NCBI GenBank assembly: GCA_025462805.1
Contig: JAOAPJ010000056.1
Location: 1-18,169, forward strand
DNA from: Acidobacteriaceae bacterium
Lineage (GTDB): Bacteria; Acidobacteriota; Terriglobia; Terriglobales; Acidobacteriaceae
DNA: 18,169 bases
Direction of reading: 5' to 3'
Below the pieces are notes generated by a model. That model was not told the DNA's origin, searched no databases, and was given only the letters and a program-made list of their open reading frames with translations. This document shows, piece after piece, positions 6,880-12,975 of this stretch. The number at the start of each line of letters is the position of its first letter. Within the stretch, counting starts at the first letter, position 1. The translations under genes were made by a program, and so were the position numbers.

Positions 6880-8099
6880 AGAACCTCCAATTCAGCCTCG
6901 AGCGCGCCGGCCTCTTTCATGGCCTGCAGGATAGAAATCACGTCGCGTGCGCCGGCACCAATGGACTGCAGGTCCTGCACCAGATCGTCAACCGTGGCGC
7001 CCTGCTTCAACACGATACGGTTTACCGGCTTGTCCTGTGCGTCGACGCGTGTTTGCTCTACCACCTGGGTTGTTCCATTGCTGAGAGGCCCAGGCTGCGA
7101 CACGGCCACATCGCTAATCACGTTGACAGCCAGCCCCCCGTGCAGGATCGAGACCGGCTGCAGCCGCACATCACCTCCGATGACAACCGTCCCCGTGCGC
7201 TCGTTCACTACTACCTTGGCGCGCGGATAGGTTTCTATCTCCACCGCTTCCACCCTGGCCAGCAGCGCGGGCAGGTCCTCTCCGGTCTCGGGGTGCAGAT
7301 CGACCCGCCGGCTGTCTGCAGCATGCGCCAGCGGGCGGTGCAGATCGGCATTGATGGCTTCCGCCATCCGCTGGGCGGTCCGGAAGTCCGCATCGTTCAG
7401 GAGAATGGAAAGCGTAGGGAGTCGGGCCAGGTCGAGCGGGACCGACCGCTCCACCATCGCTCCGCCGGGAACACGTCCAGTGGTCGGGTGGTTCATCATC
7501 TTCGCGTTCCCATTCGCCGCCGCCGCATAGCCTCCAAGGACGATCGGCCCCTGCGCCTGTGCATAGATTCGCCCGTCGGGTCCATAGAGTGGTGTCATCA
7601 GAAGCAGTCCCCCATCCAGACTGCGCGCGTCACCCGCGGAGGATGCCGTGACATCGAGCTTTGTCCCAGGCTCCGCAAACGGCGGAAGTGTCGCCGCGAT
7701 AAATACGGCCGCCATGTTCTGCACGCGCAGGCTGTTGGCGCTGCTTGCGCCGGGTACATTCACGCCCATGCGTTGCAGGGTCGAGATCAGCGTCTGGACC
7801 GGAAACACCGTTTGCTGGCTGTCACCCGTCCCATGCAGGCCTACGACAATGCCATAGCCGATGAGCTGATTCTCGCGCACACCCTCGATCGATGCGACGT
7901 CTTTCACGCGCACCCTGTGTCCAGAGGCTCCAGCAACGATCTCTCCGGACCCGGCGCAGGAAAACTCAAGGCCCACCAAGAGGAAGCAGGCAATCGCCAT
8001 GAAGACCGATCCACGTTCGGATCTCGAGCCGCGGCGGCTAGAAGATGACCAGGCGCTCGAGCAAGCGGACCAGCGGGTTTTGCCGGTAGGTGTAGTCAT
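6876..8099 (-). CDS. flgI: Flagellar P-ring protein FlgI
   Basis: FlgI monomers form the P ring around the rod in the peptidoglycan layer. Family blocks are clear: VKDVASIEGVRENQLIGYG then IVVGLHGTGDSQQT near the mature N-terminus, SSAGDARSLDGGLLLMTPLYGPDG, and the C-terminal VDDLVQDLQSIGAGARDVIS. Start choice is uncertain. ATG at 8099 has a strong AAGGGG 7 nt upstream and gives a signal peptide with a long basic n-region (RRGSRSER) before the hydrophobic core, but overlaps flgH by 62 nt. ATG at 8000 avoids overlap and gives 374 residues, close to the family norm, but lacks a ribosome site and any basic residue before the core. FlgA is the expected chaperone. Confidence 0.95.
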   Translation of the reverse strand: MTTPTGKTRWSACSSAWSSSSRRGSRSERGSVFMAIACFLLVGLEFSCAGSGEIVAGASGHRVRVKDVASIEGVRENQLIGYGIVVGLHGTGDSQQTVFPVQTLISTLQRMGVNVPGASSANSLRVQNMAAVFIAATLPPFAEPGTKLDVTASSAGDARSLDGGLLLMTPLYGPDGRIYAQAQGPIVLGGYAAAANGNAKMMNHPTTGRVPGGAMVERSVPLDLARLPTLSILLNDADFRTAQRMAEAINADLHRPLAHAADSRRVDLHPETGEDLPALLARVEAVEIETYPRAKVVVNERTGTVVIGGDVRLQPVSILHGGLAVNVISDVAVSQPGPLSNGTTQVVEQTRVDAQDKPVNRIVLKQGATVDDLVQDLQSIGAGARDVISILQAMKEAGALEAELEVL

Positions 8100-8775
8100 T
8101 GATAATCCCCTTTCCCACAACCTCGAGTTCGAGATCGGTCACGGCCGTTGAGAGCACCTGATTTCCGGCGTTGACATCGCTTGGCCGTACCAGCCCGCGC
8201 AACCGGATCATCTGTGTTTGCTGGTTGAAGGCAACCTGACGCTCCGCCTCAATGACCAAAACGCCGTTCGGCAGCACTCTCATCACCTGGCCGCCGACCA
8301 CCGTGTTCAAGCTGGAATTCGTGACGCTCTGGCCCTGCGCGGTCAGCCCGCTCGCGGAGTTCTGTGACAGCAGGTTCTGCAGGCTGTTCGACGCCGAAAG
8401 TTTTCCAAACAGACTGGCTACCTGCGAGCTGGCATTCGAACTTCGGGCATTCTTTACCGATCCGTCTGTCGAGGCGGACAGCGTCTCGACGACAACGATC
8501 GACACCAGATCGTGGACATGCATCGCACGAACGTCACTCGATAACCGGGTGAAGGCTCCATCGTCGCTCCATATCGAGCCGATGGTGTGCGGCTCGGCCG
8601 CACTCTGTTGTTGAACGCGGGCGATGTAATCTGCAAGAGCCTGTTCCGTCGCTCCGGTGGGAGCTCCCGCCTTGCCAGGGATCTTCGCTCCATGTGCGCT
8701 AGCGATCTGAAAGACGAGGATGACGAGGAGCAGGAATGGTAACCAGATCGCAAGGGACAAACGGCGCAGGGTCAT
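8038..8775 (-). CDS. flgH: Flagellar L-ring protein FlgH, lacking the lipoprotein cysteine
   Basis: FlgH forms the L ring in the outer membrane and implies a Gram-negative envelope. The 245-residue product has GSIWSDDGAFTRL (66-78), VHDLVSIVVVET, the conserved VVGGQVMRVLPNGVLVIEAE block, and IRLRGLVRPSDV with GIINDYTYRQNPLVRLLERL at the C-terminus. The N-terminus is a Sec signal peptide (RR then a long hydrophobic stretch, possible cleavage near ASA at 25-27). FlgH is normally a lipoprotein with a cysteine after the signal; this protein has no cysteine at all. The start overlaps the flgA stop by 4 nt, with AGGAG 7 nt upstream. Confidence 0.94.
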   Translation of the reverse strand: MTLRRLSLAIWLPFLLLVILVFQIASAHGAKIPGKAGAPTGATEQALADYIARVQQQSAAEPHTIGSIWSDDGAFTRLSSDVRAMHVHDLVSIVVVETLSASTDGSVKNARSSNASSQVASLFGKLSASNSLQNLLSQNSASGLTAQGQSVTNSSLNTVVGGQVMRVLPNGVLVIEAERQVAFNQQTQMIRLRGLVRPSDVNAGNQVLSTAVTDLELEVVGKGIINDYTYRQNPLVRLLERLVIF

Positions 8776-9215
8776 CGCAGTGCTCCTGGCGCGTCAAGGA
8801 AGACTGCGGAGCCTGCGCTCGTGACTGTGGCGTCAACGAGCTTCCCCGTGACCGCAAGACGTGCACGGATCTGGCCGCCACAAGCTGCGTTGTTGGACGA
8901 CACAGCCTCCAGAGTCATGGAATTCAACGACGTCGCCGGGGCATTCAGCCTGAGATGATCGCCCACGTGAACACAGAGACATCTGGTGGCAACCAGTACA
9001 TCCCGCCGCTCCCCCTTGGGCCCTCCGTGGTCGCCGTGCAAAAGAGCTAGCTTCGGTGGAGCGGCGGGATGGGACGGGTCTCCGAAACGCAACCAACGCA
9101 GCCCGGAGATCGGATCGGCTTGGACCGTGTCTCTCTTCAGGTCTGCAGCACCGAACACTCTCGCGTAGGCTGCAGCGGACAAACATAGGCCCGAGAGGAA
9201 CAGGACCGCCCTCAT
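8772..9215 (-). CDS. flgA: FlgA-like P-ring assembly chaperone (short form)
   Basis: FlgA is the periplasmic chaperone for P-ring assembly. This 147-residue product has a Sec signal peptide (MRAVLFLSGLCLSAAAYA) and a C-terminal region with the FlgA/SAF-like pattern: VHVGDHLRLNAPATSLNSMT followed by a glycine pair and IRARLAVTGKLVDATV, ending in SAGSAVFLD. It lacks the long N-terminal half of many FlgA proteins. Mature cysteines at 79, 81 and 112 might form a disulfide. The start is ATG 9215 with AGGA 6 nt upstream; a GTG seven codons earlier is less likely. Position between flgG and flgH supports the call, though sequence similarity by eye is moderate. Confidence 0.68.
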   Translation of the reverse strand: MRAVLFLSGLCLSAAAYARVFGAADLKRDTVQADPISGLRWLRFGDPSHPAAPPKLALLHGDHGGPKGERRDVLVATRCLCVHVGDHLRLNAPATSLNSMTLEAVSSNNAACGGQIRARLAVTGKLVDATVTSAGSAVFLDAPGALR

Positions 9216-9254
9216 GCACTTTCCTTTGACTATCACCGTGGCTCCTGAGCGTTC

Positions 9255-10043
9255 CTATCGAGACAGGTTGTTCACCTGCGAATACATATCATCCGCAGCC
9301 TTAATGACTTTTGAATTGCTCTCATAGGCGCGCTGCGCGAGGACCATCTGCACAAACTCGCTCACGACGTCGACATTCGATCCCTCGAGATATCCCTGTT
9401 GCACCTGGCCGAGGCCTTCTGTGCCACCCGGGTTCCCGGTAACGGCGTCTCCAGAGGAGAGCGTGGCGCGGAATAGGTTCTCTCCCACCGCTTCCAGTCC
9501 GCCAGGATTCGGGAAAGTTGCCAACTGCAACTGGCCGAGCTGCTGGGGATTTTGCTGCCCCGGCAACGTCGCGTTCACCTGGCCGTATTGCGTAATCGTC
9601 ACCGCGGTTGCGTTTGGCGGGATGGTGATCGGCGGCTGCAGGAGATCACCGGCAGAGGTGACGACGCCGCCTTGATTGTTCAGGTGGAAGCTGCCGGCAC
9701 GCGTGTAAGCTGTGGTGCCGTCCGGTCGCTGAACCTGGAAGAAGCCTGAGCCTTCGATTGCGATATCGAGCGGGTTGTTGGTCTGGTTCAGATCCCCTTG
9801 GGTCATGATGACCTCAGTCGCAGATGTCTTGGTGCCGAGTCCGATCTGCAGGCCCGCGGAGACCGTCTGCGCGCTCTGTGCGGCACCCGGGGTAACCATG
9901 TTCTGGTACAGCATGTCCTGGAACTGCATCCGGGTCTGACGAAAGCCTGCGGTGGATGAGTTCGCCAGATTGTTGGCGATGGTATCCAGGTTGAGCTGCT
10001 GCGCGCTCATGCCGCTGGCCGCTGTGTACAGTGCGCGAATCAT
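9255..10043 (-). CDS. flgG: Flagellar distal rod protein FlgG
   Basis: FlgG forms the distal rod that passes through the P and L rings. The 262-residue length is typical. The N-terminus MIRALYTAASGMSAQQLNLD and NLANSSTAGFRQTR are the axial-protein signature. Further blocks are DIAIEGSGFFQVQRPDGTTA, YTRAGSFHLN, and the C-terminus YLEGSNVDVVSEFVQMVLAQ then RAYESNSKVIKAADDM. AAGGA precedes the ATG at 10043. It follows flgF and precedes flgA. Confidence 0.97.
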   Translation of the reverse strand: MIRALYTAASGMSAQQLNLDTIANNLANSSTAGFRQTRMQFQDMLYQNMVTPGAAQSAQTVSAGLQIGLGTKTSATEVIMTQGDLNQTNNPLDIAIEGSGFFQVQRPDGTTAYTRAGSFHLNNQGGVVTSAGDLLQPPITIPPNATAVTITQYGQVNATLPGQQNPQQLGQLQLATFPNPGGLEAVGENLFRATLSSGDAVTGNPGGTEGLGQVQQGYLEGSNVDVVSEFVQMVLAQRAYESNSKVIKAADDMYSQVNNLSR

Positions 10044-10094
10044 CGGTGTTTCCTTCCCGCCGCATGCGGCGTGCTGTTCAAGATCGAGTCCGGC

Positions 10095-10829
10095 TTAGAC
10101 CTTTGGCAGGTCTTCGCTCGCGGCCCGGTCAAAATCGTTGTGAAAGACGGAGAGTGCCTTCTGCATCATCTCCGCTTGCCTCTGAATCAACATCAACTGC
10201 AGGCTGCCGCCAATCACATCCTGGTTTGAACCTTCGAGCCCGCCTTGCACAATTGAGTAGCCCTGACTCGCTCGTAATGTGCTTGCGTCAGTGACGCGAT
10301 ATTGATTCGCGCCTTCTGGCACGAAGTCCGACGCTGGTGCGGTAAACACACCGATTTGCGCGACCACCCCGCCATCGACCGAAACAGCGCCATCGCTGCC
10401 GATGGCCAGCTTGCCATTGGGAGTGGTGATCGGATTGTGAGTGGTGTCAAGCACGGGTTCCCCGGCGCCGTCGACGAGCAGCCCCACCGCCGTCCGCTGA
10501 AAGGACCCGTCCCGCGTATAGCGCTCGCCATGCGCAGTGCGCACCGCAAAAAAACCCTGGCCCTGGATCGCTGCATCGGTGGCGCCGCCGGTCTTCACTA
10601 TGGGGCCTTGCCCGAGGTCGAGCTGGTTGCCACCGAGCACGCCGTAGTGATTCACCGCTCCATTCAACTGAGAGTCTGCCGCTCCTTCGCCAGCGATGGC
10701 GTCACGGAAGTAATGACGCTGCGCGCGGAATCCGCTGGTGTTCGCGTTAGCAAGATTGCTGGAGGCCGTGTCCAAGGCTTGGTTGCGCGCCAGCAATGCA
10801 GAGTAGGCCGCGTAATATCCGCTATCCAT
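10095..10829 (-). CDS. flgF: Flagellar proximal rod protein FlgF
   Basis: FlgF is a proximal rod component exported by the flagellar type III system. The 244-residue product has the axial motif SSNLANANTSGFRAQR (23-38), the middle block AIQGQGFFAVRTAHGERYTR and the C-terminal GGLEGSNQDVIGGSLQLM. It is a paralogue of flgG next door but lacks the canonical FlgG N-terminus, consistent with FlgF. AGGAG lies 7 nt before the ATG at 10829. The 68-bp gap to the upstream gene contains an inverted-repeat hairpin and a GGCACGTGCC palindrome. Confidence 0.94.
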   Translation of the reverse strand: MDSGYYAAYSALLARNQALDTASSNLANANTSGFRAQRHYFRDAIAGEGAADSQLNGAVNHYGVLGGNQLDLGQGPIVKTGGATDAAIQGQGFFAVRTAHGERYTRDGSFQRTAVGLLVDGAGEPVLDTTHNPITTPNGKLAIGSDGAVSVDGGVVAQIGVFTAPASDFVPEGANQYRVTDASTLRASQGYSIVQGGLEGSNQDVIGGSLQLMLIQRQAEMMQKALSVFHNDFDRAASEDLPKV

Positions 10830-10858
10830 TGCAGCTCTCCTGCCTCATGACAATGCAC

Positions 10859-10868
10859 GGCACGTGCC
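10859..10868. repeat. Perfect 10-bp palindrome GGCACGTGCC upstream of flgF
   Basis: The palindrome lies about 30 nt before the flgF start, in the gap after the MshEN-type gene. It could be a protein-binding site or part of mRNA structure. A palindrome of this length can arise by chance, so no function is assigned. Confidence 0.3.
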
Positions 10869-10874
10869 AATGGC

Positions 10875-10905
10875 CCGGTCCGAAAAGCACACTTTTCTTA
10901 ACCGG
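10875..10905 (-). promoter_or_regulatory. Hairpin spanning the stop codon of the MshEN-type gene
   Basis: The minus-strand RNA can form an outer 5-bp stem (CCGGT/ACCGG) and an inner 6-bp stem (GAAAAG/CTTTTC) around a 4-nt loop, separated by a small internal loop that contains the TAA stop (10900-10898). No U-run follows, so it is more likely a processing, stability or attenuation element between this gene and flgF than a full terminator. Pairing is seen; function is inference. Confidence 0.4.
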
Positions 10906-11779
10906 CTCTAAGCAGATCCGCTGTCTCACTAGATGAGCGAAGCGGCAGGACGATGTCGCGGACCTGCTCTGTGGTATTCCGCTGCTGCACCCACATGCGC
11001 AGCCAGAGATGATCATGCATGCGTACGAGCCGGGCATCTCTTGACTGGGCCCGCTCCATGCATCGAGCGATCGTCGCCACGGCACCATCGGTCTCGAGAG
11101 GCAGCAGATCGCTCTCATTGGCTTGGCCCGAAGGAGAGCGCTCCCAGGTCCTGTCCTCGAGGAATGCGACGCTGACCGGGCACGCAAGCATTCGTTCCAG
11201 GGCTCGGGCAGCGGCGCGTTCCGCCCGACAGCGTCCCGCCAGAAAGACAGCTCCGTCGGAGCCCTGCCGCACCGGCAGAAGCTCATAGCGGCGTTGCAAA
11301 AAGTCCGGCATCAGGTTCCGCGCGAGTTCCAGCCCGGCACATCCCTCAGGCAGTACGGCGCAGCTCCACTGGATGGCGAGTGCCTTAGCAATCGTCTCTT
11401 CCGAGATACCGCAGAGGTCCCGCAGCCACTCTCCAATGCGTCCGTGCTGCGCTCGCCGCTGTGCCGCGAGCGCATTCTGCAGTTCAGCATGACTGATCCA
11501 CCCCCGGCTGAGGAGGATCAAGCCGAGTGGCATGCGGAGTGCCCGCTCGGTCCGGATCGATTCCCAGCTCTCCACCTCTGCGCATACGGAGCGAGCGATG
11601 ATCTGCTCCAAACAGGCAGAGCTGCAGGCCCAGCCACCCTCGAACCGCGGGTGCGCGCGGCTGCGCCAGAGCTGCAGCCACCCGGTACGACAATCTTCAT
11701 TCCCGCATGTCTCGGTCCAGCGGCGAAGGCTGGCTGGGAGAAGCATGGGGGATGCAGGCTCTTGAGCCGTACGATTCAT
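10898..11779 (-). CDS. Cys-cluster plus MshEN-type domain protein, candidate c-di-GMP receptor
   Basis: The 293-residue product has no standard flagellar name. Residues 25-56 hold C-x4-C (25, 30), a conserved-looking WRSRAHPRFEGGWAC stretch and C-x3-C (52, 56), resembling a small zinc-binding module. Residues 84-137 hold two tandem 24-residue repeats: LGLILLSRGWISHAELQNAL with a final Q107, and RIGEWLRDLCGISEETIAKA with a final Q137. These match the MshEN cyclic-di-GMP motif (LG..LL..G......L...L..Q), with Pro in place of the first Arg in repeat 1 and Cys in place of Gly in repeat 2. MshEN is normally the N-terminal part of type II secretion or type IV pilus ATPases, but no Walker motifs are present. 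The start overlaps fliN by 4 nt. The role is unknown; a c-di-GMP input to the flagellum is inferred. Confidence 0.75.
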   Translation of the reverse strand: MNRTAQEPASPMLLPASLRRWTETCGNEDCRTGWLQLWRSRAHPRFEGGWACSSACLEQIIARSVCAEVESWESIRTERALRMPLGLILLSRGWISHAELQNALAAQRRAQHGRIGEWLRDLCGISEETIAKALAIQWSCAVLPEGCAGLELARNLMPDFLQRRYELLPVRQGSDGAVFLAGRCRAERAAARALERMLACPVSVAFLEDRTWERSPSGQANESDLLPLETDGAVATIARCMERAQSRDARLVRMHDHLWLRMWVQQRNTTEQVRDIVLPLRSSSETADLLRAG

Positions 11780-12018
11780 CCGGATACCACCTCGGTGACC
11801 CTCAGCCCGAATTTTCCTTGTACCAGCACCACCTCTCCTCGTGCCACGACCTTGTCACCTATGATGAGATCCACCGGATCCGTCACTTGGCGATCCAGCG
11901 GAATCACTGCACCCGGCCCAACCTCCAATAGCTCCGCTAGCGACATCTCACGCGATCCGAAGCGGATATTTGCTTCAAGCTCGATATCCAACAACCTGCC
12001 CAGACCATTTGCGTCCAT
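11776..12018 (-). CDS. fliN: Flagellar motor switch protein FliN (minimal SpoA domain)
   Basis: FliN forms the lower part of the C ring with FliM and takes part in rotation switching and export substrate docking. The 80-residue product is essentially one SpoA/SMOA domain: an N-terminal strand LLDIELEANIRFGSREMSL, the loop ELLEVGPGAVIPLDR, VDLIIGDKVVARGEVVLVQG and a final FGLRVTEVV. It lacks the N-terminal extension found in Escherichia coli FliN (137 residues). It could also be labelled FliN/FliY-type. AGGAG lies 6 nt before the ATG at 12018. It is not next to fliM in this window and is coupled by ATGA overlap to the MshEN-type gene. Confidence 0.9.
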   Translation of the reverse strand: MDANGLGRLLDIELEANIRFGSREMSLAELLEVGPGAVIPLDRQVTDPVDLIIGDKVVARGEVVLVQGKFGLRVTEVVSG

Positions 12019-12075
12019 CCCGATCTCCTAACCTCTACTTCTCCTTCTGCAGTTGATTCCCCTCGGGTGTGCCAA

Positions 12076-12945
12076 TCACGCCCTGTGAATGCCTCTTTTC
12101 GCGCCCAGCGCGACACGCAGCCGAGCCATGGCCGAGGAGTGCAGTTGCGAGACACGCGACTCGACAACCCCGAGCGTCGCGCCAACCTCCTTCATGGTGA
12201 GTTCCTCGTAGTAGTAGAGGGTGAGCACCAGGCGCTCTCGCTCCGGCAACTCCTCAATAGCGTCGGCCAGAAGGCTGCGCATCTCATTCGACTGGCAGCG
12301 GAGGAACGGATCGTCTTCCGGCCCAGCAGGCAGCAAGGCGAGCGCTTCGACCCCGTTATCATCCGCGGGAAGTGCATTCAGGCTGCTGAGTTCCAAACCA
12401 GACAACTCACCAAGAAGCTGCTGGTACTCCCCCAGGCTGAGGCTCATCTCCTCGGCTATCTCACTCTCTGTAGGAGCCTTCCCCAGCTTCGAGCTGAGCG
12501 AGCGAATGGCTTCCTCGACCGCACGACCTTTGCGCCGCAAGTCGCGGGGCCCCCAGTCCAAGGCGCGAAGGCTGTCCAACATGGCCCCGCGCACGCGAAA
12601 CTGGGCGTAGGTGCGAAACTGCACCTTCTTTGCCAGGTCAAACTTCTGGAATGCGTCCAGCAAGCCGACGATCCCGGCGCTGATCAGGTCTTCGAGTTCC
12701 ACCTGCTGGGGCAAACGTTCGCGGATGCGAATGGCCAGAAAACGCACCATTGGCAGATGCTCGCGGAGGCTCTCCTCGGACAGCGTTGATCCCAGCATGG
12801 AGGTACCACCAGGCTTTGTTTTCGTCCTGGCCGGCGGGGCCGAGGGACCGGCCGCAGTGGACGTTGACGCGAACGCGACCGGCCATGCCGAGAGGCTGAC
12901 GGGCAGTTCACGGGGTTGTGGGGACGTCGTAGTTCTCCGTTGCAT
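12076..12945 (-). CDS. fliA: Flagellar RNA polymerase sigma factor FliA (sigma-28)
   Basis: FliA directs RNA polymerase to late flagellar promoters. Sigma region 2 is clear at about 64-135 (LPMVRFLAIRIRERL, ELEDLISAGIVGLLDAFQKF, FRTYAQFRVRGAMLDSLRA, WGPRDLRRK), then region 3 (KLGKAPTESEIAEEMSLS) and region 4 at about 226-278 (ELPERERLVLTLYYYEELTM, VVESRVSQLHSSAMARLR). I chose ATG 12945 because AGGAG lies 5 nt upstream; this gives 289 residues with a low-complexity Ser/Thr/Pro/Ala-rich extension of about 50. ATG at 12798 would give 240 residues, nearer the family norm, with a weaker ribosome site. The predicted target promoter lies in this window at 6538-6564, and flgM encodes its inhibitor. 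Confidence 0.95.
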   Translation of the reverse strand: MQRRTTTSPQPRELPVSLSAWPVAFASTSTAAGPSAPPARTKTKPGGTSMLGSTLSEESLREHLPMVRFLAIRIRERLPQQVELEDLISAGIVGLLDAFQKFDLAKKVQFRTYAQFRVRGAMLDSLRALDWGPRDLRRKGRAVEEAIRSLSSKLGKAPTESEIAEEMSLSLGEYQQLLGELSGLELSSLNALPADDNGVEALALLPAGPEDDPFLRCQSNEMRSLLADAIEELPERERLVLTLYYYEELTMKEVGATLGVVESRVSQLHSSAMARLRVALGAKRGIHRA

Positions 12946-12975
12946 CGCTGCTCCTGTGCTCCGGTGCGCTTTCAA

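Noticed and set aside
7053..8048. Plus-strand frame of 331 codons opposite flgI
   Set aside because: Antisense to clear FlgI coding sequence; composition is Arg/His-rich and patternless.
11123..12031. Plus-strand frame of 302 codons opposite the MshEN-type gene and fliN
   Set aside because: Antisense to two genes with family-level matches; no domain seen.
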